A stretch of 16,033 bases of DNA from DG-33 sp964345105 (GCA_964345105.1 CAYFPZ010000074.1:1-16033); one strand, 5' to 3'; shown: positions 1 through 7,970, counted from the stretch's first letter. The notes: generated from the sequence alone by a model not told the origin. Translations and numbers: made by a program.

Positions 1-408
1 ACAGGACTTACTTTTGATGTACTTGAGGCTGGCAACGAGGCATCACAGATTGAATTGCGTCTTTCATCATATCTTGCAGCCAACCCAGATATTGATGTTA
101 TATATGGAGTAGGCACGGTAACTAGTGACATGGCAGCGCCAGTTGTGGAAGATCTTGGCTACGAACCCGGAGAAATTGTTCTTGGTTTAAACGACATAAG
201 CCCGGGAGTAATTGACGGCATCAAAAAGGGGTACGTCGAAGCGACCTTTTTGGGAGATCAGTATATGATCGCTTACCTAGCAGTTCAGCAGATGTTTTAT
301 CACGTAAAATACCTCTTCGGGCCATTTAACGCCGTTTGTGGATATACCATAGTGGATGCGACAAACATCAATATAGTTGAGCCCCAAGTAGAAGCAGGAA
401 TGTTCTAA
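1..408 (+). CDS. Type I periplasmic sugar-binding protein, C-terminal part (partial)
   Basis: The frame is open from base 1, so the gene begins outside the window; about 135 residues remain before the TAA at 406-408. The visible part resembles the second lobe of ribose/galactose-type binding proteins (Peripla_BP_4 family). It has an IDVIYGV strand and a GLNDISPGVIDGIKKGYV segment, the usual hinge and ligand-contact region where a D is followed by 'aIkkG', then an ATFLGDQ strand and an AYLAVQQM helix. Such proteins deliver sugars or related solutes to an ABC importer at the outer membrane face. Its transporter partners must lie upstream. An internal TTG at 55 is in frame but is not a credible start, because coding continues upstream of it. 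It converges on the UroD-like gene with an 8-bp gap. The ligand cannot be told from this fragment. Confidence 0.75.
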   Translation, partial: TGLTFDVLEAGNEASQIELRLSSYLAANPDIDVIYGVGTVTSDMAAPVVEDLGYEPGEIVLGLNDISPGVIDGIKKGYVEATFLGDQYMIAYLAVQQMFYHVKYLFGPFNAVCGYTIVDATNINIVEPQVEAGMF

Positions 409-414
409 ATACAG

Positions 415-437
415 TTTTACCCCTTTTTATTTTTTAT
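415..437 (+). terminator. T-rich stretch after the sugar-binding protein gene
   Basis: Two T-runs (TTTT at 415-418 and a longer TTTTTATTTTTTAT tract beginning near 424) lie just after the TAA at 408. They overlap the 3' end of the convergent gene. Archaeal termination commonly occurs at such U-rich tracts without a hairpin. The assignment rests on composition only. Confidence 0.35.
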
Positions 438-1448
438 ATACCCATTTCTAGCGCTTTCAACTAACGCCAGGATATTCTCAGGAGGCGTGTCAGCGGGGTA
501 TATATAACCGCCCGAAAGTAGGAAACCTCTTTTTCCTGCTCTCTCTATCGCTTTCTTACCTTCCAGCCATACCTTTTCCGGTGGGGCAGAAAATAGTTCA
601 TTTAAACTAACGTTCCCCATCAAGCCAACCTTATCTCCAACTTTTTCCTTGGCCTCTTTTAAATCGACTTTTTCTAAACTTAAAACGTCGGCACCGGTTT
701 TTGTCATGCTTATTAAAGAAGGGTCAGCTTCTCCACAACAGTGAAGAATATACCCGGCGCCCGCATCGCGTATGGATTTAGCCAGTCTTTTAACGTATAC
801 CCCATTTACCTCCCAAGCTTTGTGGGGCCCGAGCAAGTTTAAGGCGAACAAATCCTCGGCACTTATTATCCAATCACATCCCGCCTCGACCTGTGCGGTA
901 CAATACTCTATCGCGCATTCGGTCAGAAATTCCATATACCCCTTTTGGAAATCCGGGTTTTTCATTGTGTCACGAAGAAACTTATCCGTTCCCCGCAGGA
1001 GCGTTGCCCAAGTGCTGATTCCTCCAAAGCCACCGAGTATAGCAAGCCTATTACCGACTTTCTCCTTCAGAATTCTGGCTGCTTCCACCCTGACCTTCAT
1101 TGATCCGTCCTTTTTGGGATCCGGAACTCTCAATTTTCTCAACCCCTCTTCTGTTCTCAAAACTGGAATTTCACGCTCGACGTAAGGGGAGATTGGAGAT
1201 TTAATGGAAACCAAAGCATCAATTCCACAAGTTGGCGTGAGAAAAGAACATACATTGTCGTGTTTCCAAAACTCATAAGATTTTAGCATTGCCTTAGCAA
1301 TATGCCCAGCATTCCAGTATAAATCCTGCCAACTCAATTGTAAATGCCTTAAAATATGATTTCCGCCGCCAAATCCATAATATACCACGGGTACTCTATC
1401 TGGCGTTCCTCTCTTCGCTGCAATTTCAAACCTTTCTTTTGAATTCAT
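417..1448 (-). CDS. Divergent MtaA/UroD-family methyltransferase-like protein
   Basis: This 343-residue protein belongs to the uroporphyrinogen decarboxylase superfamily branch that contains MtaA/MtbA/CmuA corrinoid:cofactor methyltransferases. It shows the family opening (SKERFEIAAKRGTPDRVPV), a central DPKKDGS segment, an LGGFGG strand, and LHCCGE, which supplies the His236-x-Cys238 half of the zinc site. The third zinc ligand, normally Cys in a 'PGC' motif before the last helix, is missing; the aligned segment reads LSGGYIYPADTPPENI. The enzyme may therefore have an altered metal site, a different substrate, or no methyl-transfer activity. I chose ATG at 1448 over an in-frame TTG at 1454, which adds only two residues; neither has a strong ribosome binding site. 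It is divergent from the mta operon across 181 bp, so it may respond to the same signals. It is unlikely to be heme-pathway HemE. Confidence 0.75.
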   Translation of the reverse strand: MNSKERFEIAAKRGTPDRVPVVYYGFGGGNHILRHLQLSWQDLYWNAGHIAKAMLKSYEFWKHDNVCSFLTPTCGIDALVSIKSPISPYVEREIPVLRTEEGLRKLRVPDPKKDGSMKVRVEAARILKEKVGNRLAILGGFGGISTWATLLRGTDKFLRDTMKNPDFQKGYMEFLTECAIEYCTAQVEAGCDWIISAEDLFALNLLGPHKAWEVNGVYVKRLAKSIRDAGAGYILHCCGEADPSLISMTKTGADVLSLEKVDLKEAKEKVGDKVGLMGNVSLNELFSAPPEKVWLEGKKAIERAGKRGFLLSGGYIYPADTPPENILALVESARNGYIKNKKG

Positions 1449-1567
1449 CTTCAAACACGAAAATCATTAGAAGTGTTAAAGGTTAAAAAAATATCTACAA
1501 GCCACCATTTATCTTCAGAACAAGAATAGCATTTTTAATTAAAAACCAAATTTAATCGATGAAAAAA

Positions 1568-1580
1568 TCTATATAAAATC
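1568..1580 (+). promoter_or_regulatory. Putative TATA-box promoter of the mta operon
   Basis: TCTATATAAAATC is a good archaeal TATA-box match preceded by an A-rich stretch. Initiation about 25 bases downstream would fall near 1599 and leave a leader of about 30 bases, ending in AGGGG at 1621-1625 and the TTG start at 1630. It is the best box in the 181-bp divergent region. No clear matching box was found for the minus-strand gene. Confidence 0.5.
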
Positions 1581-1629
1581 TATACAAAAAACTTAAAAAT
1601 AATAAAATTTAATAACTCAAAGGGGCTAT

Positions 1630-2667
1630 TTGCAGAGAGTACTAAAAAGCATCCTCACTGGTCAAAAGCCCGAAAGAGTTCCATGCATGCCAATTCTAAC
1701 CACTGGGTATGCCTCTAGGGTTACTGGTGTACCGCTTGGCAATTTATATGAAGATCCAAAAAAATGCGTAAGGGCCCAGCTTCTAACGGCGGAAATGCAT
1801 GACTATGTACCACTTCCCCTTTACGGATACGCGGCCTTCGGTGCTTGGGAATTCGGGGGGGAGGTCGAACTCCCTTATGAAAGAGGCCTCGCACCCATGG
1901 TTGTCAAAACCCCGGTGGAAAAACCTGAGGATATCGAAAAGCTGGAGATTCCGGATCCAAAGGAAGCGGGTTCTCTACCGTTGACGATAGAAGCGGCAAA
2001 GGAAGCGACGAGGTTAGATTGCCCAGCTGCATTTCCAGCAGGCGGGGTATTTACTTGGGCGTGTAACATCATCGGATACGATAGGATAATGCGCTGGCTC
2101 ATCAAGGAGCCGGATCTCGTTCATAAGGTCCTAAAAAAGGCCACCGATTTCTCGATCGCCATTGCCGAGTATTTTGTTAATAATTTTGGGGCCGGATCCT
2201 GTCTTGCGGTCGACTTATCTCCAAGTGAGGCAAATACCTTGATATCCCCTCAGCATTTTGAAAAATTTGCATTGCCCTATACTAAGGAAGTTCATGAAAA
2301 AATATTGAAGATGGGTGTCCCAAACTTCCTCACGCACATATGCGGGGAACAAAACAGGAATTTAGGGCATTGGCAAAAAATTCCGTTTGGGAGGCCTGGT
2401 ATCTTAAGCTTTGGACAACAGGTGGATCTTGAGGTCGCAGCCAATATCTTTGGCAGGGGCAACTTCATCATGGGCAATGTGAACACCGTTTCAATTCTAT
2501 CAGAGCCATTTGATGTTGTGTTCGAACTCTCTAAGAAATGCTTGGAGAAAGGCAAGAAGATTCAAGCGGGTTATATATTGTCGCCGGGATGCGAAATCCC
2601 GTCGCCCACGCCTCCGGCGAATATTTATGCAATGGTGAAAGCGACAAGGGAATACGGATCATATTAA
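1630..2667 (+). CDS. MtaA/UroD-family corrinoid:cofactor methyltransferase
   Basis: This 345-residue protein of the UroD/MtaA superfamily has full family length. The whole zinc-site pattern is present: THICGE gives His236 and Cys238, and SPGCEIPSPTPPANI gives Cys321, matching the H-x-C...C arrangement of MtaA and MtbA. Such enzymes move a methyl group between a methyl-corrinoid protein and a thiol or pterin cofactor (coenzyme M in methanogens, tetrahydropterin-type acceptors in other organisms). The start is TTG at 1630, because an in-frame TAA lies upstream at 1603 and the N-terminus begins at the conserved RVLKSILTGQKPERVP motif; AGGGG sits four bases ahead. It is the first gene of an operon with mtaB (17-base gap) and the MtaA-MtaC fusion. 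It is a second complete MtaA-like domain in the same operon, so it may serve another acceptor or corrinoid protein. It is less like canonical MtaA than the fused domain. Confidence 0.82.
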   Translation: MQRVLKSILTGQKPERVPCMPILTTGYASRVTGVPLGNLYEDPKKCVRAQLLTAEMHDYVPLPLYGYAAFGAWEFGGEVELPYERGLAPMVVKTPVEKPEDIEKLEIPDPKEAGSLPLTIEAAKEATRLDCPAAFPAGGVFTWACNIIGYDRIMRWLIKEPDLVHKVLKKATDFSIAIAEYFVNNFGAGSCLAVDLSPSEANTLISPQHFEKFALPYTKEVHEKILKMGVPNFLTHICGEQNRNLGHWQKIPFGRPGILSFGQQVDLEVAANIFGRGNFIMGNVNTVSILSEPFDVVFELSKKCLEKGKKIQAGYILSPGCEIPSPTPPANIYAMVKATREYGSY

Positions 2668-2684
2668 TCGGATGGTACTTTAAA

Positions 2685-4058
2685 ATGAATGTATACAATC
2701 GGATGGAGCTAAGTTCTTACGATGAACTAGTTTTTGGAAGAGCAAAGTATCCATTGCGCTATGGTCTTGATCTTGAAGTTGGGAACGGTCAAGTTATCCC
2801 CGAAATCAAGCCCCACCCGAGGCCTGGAAAGGAGAAAACTCTTGAAACCCTGAAAAGGGAATACGAAACAATGACTAGAGATGTGCTTGAAAGGGCCATA
2901 AACATAGGCCTTCCATCGATTCAAGTTGAAACCGAGCACGTAGTTCAAATAACATCCAATCCAAAATGGGCGGCTGAGATAACTGCTTTGCAGAAGGAAC
3001 AACTTGAGAAATATCACAAAGCGTACGGGTTAAATTGCGCTTTGAGACAAACGATAGCAGATATAAGAAAAGCCGAAGTCGGTATGAGGGAAGGTGAAGA
3101 ATTTAATAAAGTCATTGAAGCTTTCGAGGCCTGCGCTGAATCTGGGGCAGATGTTTTATCAATAGAATCACTTGGCGGAAAAGAGGTCTTCGACTACGCA
3201 ATAACTAGGCAAGATATCAAGGGTATCTTGTTCTCACTCAGTGTTCTCGCATGCGGTGACATGGAATTCCTTTGGAAAGAGATAGTGAACATAGCTAGAA
3301 AAAATAAAATTGTGCCTGGCGGGGACTCGGACTGTGCCCGTTCAAATACTGCCATGGTTTTGGCTGGAGGTTATATGAACAAGGAGCTTCCCCATACGAT
3401 TGCTGCAATTGTAAGAGCTGCCGGAGCATCTAGATCCCTTATTGCGTTCGAAGTTGGTGCAACTGGTCCAGACAAGGATTGCGCGTACGAGGGAACCATA
3501 ATCAAGGCGATTACGGGCAGACCGGTATCCCAAGAAGGAAAAAGCTCGGCATGCGCTCACTCAAGCCTTGTTGGGAACGTTTCTGGCGTTGCATGCGACC
3601 TTTGGTCAAACGAAGCTGTTCAATACGGCGACATGTTTGGAGGTAGCACCCCTCAAGTTTTCGCTGAGATTTTGGGTTATGATGTCGCCCTATTTAACAC
3701 TGCACTTGCTTCGGGCTTGGAAATTCAAGTAAGAGATTTGTTGGTACTATCAGATAAGTACAGAGACCCCCAGGCACTCATTTTAACCCCAGAAAATGCT
3801 TATCGCATAGGAAGGGCGATTGTTGAGAATTCAGGCGACAATTACCTCAGGGCAAAAAATGCCATGCTCGAAGCTGCTAAAGTGATTGAAGAAGAAAGGG
3901 GAAAACTTCAGCTCACGGAATCGGAGTTTAAAGCGCTCGAAAAATCGACTGGCATGCTTTCAAGCTTCACAGATGAAGAAGATAAATTTACCGCTGAATG
4001 CATTGACATTTACAAGGGCTTAATTCCATCATTTAACCCAAAAAATTACGAGCTTTGA
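2685..4058 (+). CDS. mtaB: Methanol:corrinoid protein co-methyltransferase MtaB
   Basis: This cytosolic zinc enzyme cleaves methanol and methylates the Co(I) corrinoid of MtaC. From ATG 2685 the product is 457 residues, close to the roughly 460 of the Methanosarcina enzyme. The N-terminal YDELVFGRAKYPL, ETEHVVQ, GGKEVFDYA and GDSDCARSNTAM segments are strongly MtaB-like. The zinc ligands known from M. barkeri MtaB (Glu164, Cys220, Cys269) correspond to Glu161, Cys217 and Cys266, all present with a constant offset of three. The open frame extends 49 codons upstream into the preceding gene, but that part has no MtaB similarity. ATG at 2703 would also be possible but lacks a ribosome binding site. 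The gene lies 17 bases after the UroD-like gene and 9 bases before the MtaA-MtaC fusion. Methanol is the expected substrate; a related methoxylated substrate cannot be excluded. Confidence 0.93.
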   Translation: MNVYNRMELSSYDELVFGRAKYPLRYGLDLEVGNGQVIPEIKPHPRPGKEKTLETLKREYETMTRDVLERAINIGLPSIQVETEHVVQITSNPKWAAEITALQKEQLEKYHKAYGLNCALRQTIADIRKAEVGMREGEEFNKVIEAFEACAESGADVLSIESLGGKEVFDYAITRQDIKGILFSLSVLACGDMEFLWKEIVNIARKNKIVPGGDSDCARSNTAMVLAGGYMNKELPHTIAAIVRAAGASRSLIAFEVGATGPDKDCAYEGTIIKAITGRPVSQEGKSSACAHSSLVGNVSGVACDLWSNEAVQYGDMFGGSTPQVFAEILGYDVALFNTALASGLEIQVRDLLVLSDKYRDPQALILTPENAYRIGRAIVENSGDNYLRAKNAMLEAAKVIEEERGKLQLTESEFKALEKSTGMLSSFTDEEDKFTAECIDIYKGLIPSFNPKNYEL

Positions 4059-4067
4059 GGCGATGAA

Positions 4068-5822
4068 GTGAGACTTCTACCAAAAAAGAGGGTGCTGTCA
4101 GCAATCCTAGGCGGGAGGGTTGACAAGACACCCGCCACAGCTGTTTGTCAAACCGCCACTCATGATCAAATGCAGGCAGTTGGTGCGAGTTGGCCGGAAG
4201 CCCATCTCGATCCTGAAAAAATGGCAAAGCTTGCAAGTGCAGCATATGCTCTTACTAGGCTGGAAACGGCAAGGGTTCCTTTCGATCAAACCGTTGAAGC
4301 TGAAGCTTTAGGAGGGAAAATGGAGATCAAGGGAGAAATCCCAGCTATTGTGGAACATCTTGAGGACTTGAGTTTGAAAATCTCAGAGAATTTTCTTGAG
4401 TTCGGGAGAATACCCGTTGTACTTGACGCGGTCGAAAGACTTGCAGCGGATGTGGGGAATACACTTCCAATCATGGGAGGGGTAATTGGCCCATTCTCGG
4501 TTGCCGCTCAAGTTTTCGAACCTACTAAGATGCTCAAATGGACTATAACCAAGCAAAAGGAATGTTCCGAGGTAATAACGGCGATAGCATATCCATTGAT
4601 AGATTATGCAAATGAACTAACCGAAAGAGGGGCCAACATAATAGTCATTGAGGACATGTTTTCTTCGCAGCTTGGGAGCAAGCTCTTCAGAGCTGTAGCA
4701 AAGGAGCCTTTGAAAAAGGTTGTCGAGAAAACAAAAAACACCGTTGTGATTCACATTTGCGGGAATATAACTCAGATGATTTCAGATGTCGTAGATGTTG
4801 GAGCGGATGGTATAAGCATAGCGAAGGAAACTGATTTAGGCACAGCTGTTCATCACGCGAGGGGCAATGCATCTATAATCGGCAATGTCGATCCTGTCAA
4901 GGACCTTTTGTTCGGAGAAAGTTCTGTAATAGAGAGAGCTGTTAAGGCTGCGATTGAAGGGGGGGTAGACCTGATCGCACCAGGGTGCAGCATAGCTCCG
5001 GCGACTACGATCGAGAACATAAAGCAGATGGTACTGTGCACCCAACGTTATGGTAAAAAGACCAAAGTGGTAGCGCCTCCAATCATCAATTTCAAAAAAA
5101 TTTTCACCAAGTATGGAACCCTAAAGGTCGCTCCACTAAACTACGAGCGTTTATTTCCGAAAGAACCTGAATTGGATGAGGTCGCCAAGGCGGTTGTTGA
5201 TAGAGATTTGGAGGGTGTTAAAATGACGGTTGAAAAGGCTCTTAAAAAAATAGACCCATTAAAAATAATTTCGGACGGATTAACCACAGGGATGAACATA
5301 GTGAGCAAGATGTGGGACGACGGAGTCTACTTTTTGCCGGAAGTTGTGAATGCTTCGGATGCTATGCAAAGAGGAATAGAACTCTGCGAGAAAAAAATGG
5401 GCAAAAAATCAGCGAGGAAGGGGAAAATTATCACTCATGTCGCCGAAGGAGATATTCACGAAATAGGTAAAAACATAGTTTCGGCTCTTTTGAGGGCAAA
5501 CGGATTTGAAGTCATAGATTTGGGGATCGACGTTCCGATTGAAAAAGTAATTGAAGAAGTAAAAAAGCAGAGACCGATCGCAATAATGGGAACTGCTTTA
5601 ATGACAACTACGATGACGGCCTTTCCGAGGATAGTTTCAAGGTTAAAAGAGGAAGGAATAACTATTCCTCTTGCATGCGGGGGCGGGGCTGTAAACCAAG
5701 AGTATGTTGAAACATTCGAAAACAGCGTATTTGGAGATAAGGCTATAGATGCAGTAAAGATAGCCGAACTAGCACTCCAAGAACTTTCATGGCAAGAGAT
5801 AAGGAGAAAGATCCATAAATGA
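4068..5822 (+). CDS. MtaA-MtaC fusion: methyltransferase plus corrinoid protein
   Basis: This 584-residue two-domain protein has an N-terminal half (about 1-330) that is MtaA-like: TPATAVCQTATHDQMQAVG, SWPEAHLDPEKMAKLA, and a complete zinc site His229-x-Cys231 (VIHICGN) and Cys307 (APGCSIAP). The C-terminal half (about 340-584) is a full-length MtaC corrinoid protein. It has a helical cap (DGLTTGMNIVSKMWDDGV, FLPEVVNASDAM) and then a Rossmann B12 domain with GDIHEIGKNIV, whose His464 is the expected lower cobalt ligand, plus GTALMTTTM and ACGGGAVNQ. In known methanol systems these are separate subunits encoded by separate genes. The fusion would carry the methyl from MtaB and hand it on within one chain. 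The start is GTG at 4068 with GAGG at 4057-4060, overlapping the mtaB stop; the ATG at 4063 runs directly into a stop. No stop codon, spacer or restart signal separates the halves. Confidence 0.92.
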   Translation: MRLLPKKRVLSAILGGRVDKTPATAVCQTATHDQMQAVGASWPEAHLDPEKMAKLASAAYALTRLETARVPFDQTVEAEALGGKMEIKGEIPAIVEHLEDLSLKISENFLEFGRIPVVLDAVERLAADVGNTLPIMGGVIGPFSVAAQVFEPTKMLKWTITKQKECSEVITAIAYPLIDYANELTERGANIIVIEDMFSSQLGSKLFRAVAKEPLKKVVEKTKNTVVIHICGNITQMISDVVDVGADGISIAKETDLGTAVHHARGNASIIGNVDPVKDLLFGESSVIERAVKAAIEGGVDLIAPGCSIAPATTIENIKQMVLCTQRYGKKTKVVAPPIINFKKIFTKYGTLKVAPLNYERLFPKEPELDEVAKAVVDRDLEGVKMTVEKALKKIDPLKIISDGLTTGMNIVSKMWDDGVYFLPEVVNASDAMQRGIELCEKKMGKKSARKGKIITHVAEGDIHEIGKNIVSALLRANGFEVIDLGIDVPIEKVIEEVKKQRPIAIMGTALMTTTMTAFPRIVSRLKEEGITIPLACGGGAVNQEYVETFENSVFGDKAIDAVKIAELALQELSWQEIRRKIHK

Positions 5823-5840
5823 CATGAAAAAATTCAGGAC

Positions 5841-7799
5841 TTATTTTGGGCCCAATACGGGCTTTTCGCACAACTTTCTCAGGCTCGGAAATCTGTTGAT
5901 ATCAGAGTGCGGGAAGTACATCGCCGAGAGGAACTCATTCTGGAAATCTGGCGCTACTGTCAACTCTAAATAATGCGCGTTCTTCGCTATAATTTCGGCG
6001 CCCCTCCTTCTTTCACTAGATATCAGGGCCTGTCTTGCCCCAGCGCCTGCAGCATTTCCCACTGATTTTACTCTATCTATAGGTATATCCGGGTAGAGCC
6101 CTATGATTTTCGCACTCCACTTATCGACGTAACTACCAAATGCTCCTGCCAGATAAACCCGGTCTATATCTTTCTCTAAAATCCTCCTTCTCTTCATCAG
6201 TATACTGGCTCCTGCATATAAAGCGGCCTTTGCAAGTTGGATTTCTCTGATGTCTTTTTGAGTTATCACAATGTCCTCCACGTTTCCTTCGGTTTCATCG
6301 GACCACACCAAAACGAATTCTAAACCATTATTTGATTTTCTTATCCTAGTATTTTTCACCCCAGCATTAATCTGTCCAGTTCTCAACACCACCCCGGCCT
6401 TGAATAACTCAGCGGCGGCGTCAACCACCCCGGACCCACATATGCCCCTAGCTGGAGCATCGTCAATAGTTCCATACATAACATCTAGAGTGTCTGGTTC
6501 TATGGTAACTTTCTCCACCGCACCTTCCGTTCCTCGCATGCCATGCTTCAAATGCCCTCCCTCGAAAGCGGGTCCGGCCGCACATGAACATACCTCGATA
6601 TAGTCCTTGTTTCCCAGCACTATCTCTCCATTTGTCCCGACATCGATCGCCAATGTCAATTCAGGCTCATCGTAGAGGTTCGTAGAGAGTATCACCCCAA
6701 CATTGTCGGCGCCAACGAAACCATCTATAACCGGTAGGACGTGGACATTCGCCCCTGGATTAACTTTAAGGCCGAGTTCCCTAGCCTTGAGGTCAATGCC
6801 CTTTTTGACCACAGGCGTGAATGGGGACAAACCTAGGAACTTGGGGTTGAGCTTCAAGAAAAAGTGGTGCATCGCAGTATTCCCAACGACAGTTAGTTCA
6901 TATATTTCCTCGGGTTTGACATCTGCATTTGAGCAAGCTTTATCTATGATATCGTTCAAGGCACCGATAACTAGCTCGTTTATTTTATCAAGCCCATTCG
7001 GATTTTCCATACAATATGTTATTCGCCTCATGACATCCTCCCCGTGCGAAATCTGCGGATTCACCGTGGCCGAAGTGCTCATCAATTTTCCACTATTTAA
7101 ATCAATCAAATAACCGACGATTGTGCTTGTCCCTATGTCAACAGCAACCCCATATTTTCTTTCTACGGTCTTTCCGGATTCGATCGAGATTATCTCCCTG
7201 TCGCCCCATACTGTGAAAGTTAACTTCCAACCACCTTTTCTAAGGGAACTAGGCATTTGCTCAAGTAGCTCACGCTCGATTTCCAGATCATCGAGTCCGT
7301 GCTCTTTTCTAATTGCCCTTATTACCCTTTCAAAATCCGGCGTTGGGTCATCCAAAGTAGGCGGCGGAAGCTCGATAAAATACTTGTTAACAAGTGGATT
7401 AAGCTTCACCGTGGTTTCGATTGCCTCCGTTAATATTTTCTGCTTCCCCTGCAGAGTTTCAAGCGGCACGGTGACTAACACGTGCCCTTTGACCGGACCC
7501 GACCTGAAGATTTTTCCCGAGCTCTCCATCTTCGTGACACATGCAAGCCTGTAACCCTTTTCGATAAACTCCCGCGAGAACATCCCTCTCTCAGCCAGCC
7601 TTAGCTCAGCCTCAGCGACCTTATTTAGGTTTTCAGCCCCTCGATCTATTCTGATCCTGCATTTTCCACATTTCGTCAATCCGCCGCACAATGTCTCCAA
7701 CTTCACCCCTGCTTTCTTTGCAGCATCTAAAAGGCTGGTTCCAAAGTCAACCTTAATCCTTTTCCCTTCTGGCTGAAAAACAATTATCCCCTTTTCCAT
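5841..7799 (-). CDS. RACo-type corrinoid reductive activator (2Fe-2S/ASKHA protein)
   Basis: This 652-residue protein is predicted to reactivate corrinoid proteins by ATP-driven reduction of Co(II) to Co(I). Residues 1-100 form a plant-type 2Fe-2S ferredoxin domain with Cys38, Cys44, Cys47 (CGGLTKCGKC) and Cys87. After a linker, residues from about 215 onward form the ASKHA/DUF4445 nucleotide-binding domain: VAVDIGTSTIVG (phosphate 1), LAIDVGTNGEIVLG (phosphate 2), CSCAAGPAFEGG, GICGSGVVDA and YLAGAFG (adenosine). The layout matches bacterial RACo rather than methanogen RamA, which carries C-terminal 4Fe-4S clusters. ATG at 7799 is preceded by AAGGAGA on the minus strand. The gene ends 18 bases from the convergent mtaA-mtaC stop, so the two form a functional pair without sharing a transcript. 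The natural target is the fused MtaC domain. Confidence 0.88.
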   Translation of the reverse strand: MEKGIIVFQPEGKRIKVDFGTSLLDAAKKAGVKLETLCGGLTKCGKCRIRIDRGAENLNKVAEAELRLAERGMFSREFIEKGYRLACVTKMESSGKIFRSGPVKGHVLVTVPLETLQGKQKILTEAIETTVKLNPLVNKYFIELPPPTLDDPTPDFERVIRAIRKEHGLDDLEIERELLEQMPSSLRKGGWKLTFTVWGDREIISIESGKTVERKYGVAVDIGTSTIVGYLIDLNSGKLMSTSATVNPQISHGEDVMRRITYCMENPNGLDKINELVIGALNDIIDKACSNADVKPEEIYELTVVGNTAMHHFFLKLNPKFLGLSPFTPVVKKGIDLKARELGLKVNPGANVHVLPVIDGFVGADNVGVILSTNLYDEPELTLAIDVGTNGEIVLGNKDYIEVCSCAAGPAFEGGHLKHGMRGTEGAVEKVTIEPDTLDVMYGTIDDAPARGICGSGVVDAAAELFKAGVVLRTGQINAGVKNTRIRKSNNGLEFVLVWSDETEGNVEDIVITQKDIREIQLAKAALYAGASILMKRRRILEKDIDRVYLAGAFGSYVDKWSAKIIGLYPDIPIDRVKSVGNAAGAGARQALISSERRRGAEIIAKNAHYLELTVAPDFQNEFLSAMYFPHSDINRFPSLRKLCEKPVLGPK

Positions 7800-7818
7800 T
7801 AAGTCTCCTTTTTGAACA

Positions 7819-7889
7819 TAAGATGATATTACTATATTTCTTTGATGCTGTTCAAATAAGCACCTTCATCCAAGCTTTTAAGATGATAT
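7819..7889. repeat. 11-bp direct repeat, 60-bp period, upstream of the activator gene
   Basis: TAAGATGATAT occurs at 7819-7829 and again at 7879-7889, exactly 60 bp apart, about six helical turns. A 7-bp inverted pair, TTTGAAC at 7811-7817 and GTTCAAA at 7850-7856, is interleaved. The repeats sit in the 243-bp gene-free stretch 7800-8043 between two divergent transcription units, where regulator sites are expected. In AT-rich DNA an 11-mer repeat could also be chance. Confidence 0.35.
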
Positions 7890-7952
7890 ATCGTGAAGCC
7901 ATGAAAAGTTCTGCTATGGAAAGACTGTATGAAGCACTTAAATTCACTTATT

Positions 7953-7969
7953 GGTAATAATTAATTACC
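7953..7969. promoter_or_regulatory. Palindromic operator candidate upstream of the small-gene pair
   Basis: GGTAATAATTAATTACC is an inverted repeat with perfect 6-bp arms (GGTAAT/ATTACC) and a 5-bp AT spacer; one flanking base pair on each side nearly extends it to 8-bp arms. It ends directly before the TATA-like stretch at 7971-7982. This is the usual place for an archaeal regulator to bind and either recruit or block TBP/TFB. The bound factor is unknown. Confidence 0.45.
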
Positions 7970-7970
7970 G

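Noticed and set aside
772..1185. 137-codon plus-strand frame inside the minus-strand UroD-like gene
   Set aside because: It is antisense to a recognisable family member and has no promoter or ribosome binding site of its own.
1630..2667. Heme-pathway uroporphyrinogen decarboxylase (HemE)
   Set aside because: The H-x-C...PGC zinc motif and the mtaB/mtaC neighbourhood point to the methyltransferase branch of the superfamily.
2538..2684. Upstream extension of the mtaB reading frame (49 codons)
   Set aside because: It overlaps the end of the preceding gene in another frame, has no MtaB-like sequence, and the known MtaB length and zinc-ligand numbering fit a start at 2685.
2685..4058. Pyrrolysine TAG codon inside the methyltransferase genes
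   Set aside because: MtaB, the fusion and both UroD-like genes have no internal TAG; MtaB enzymes use zinc and are not pyrrolysine proteins.
6271..7554. Three open frames of 110-143 codons on the plus strand inside the activator gene
   Set aside because: They are antisense shadows of a gene with clear ferredoxin and ASKHA motifs; their products are Ser/Pro-rich and unlike any family.
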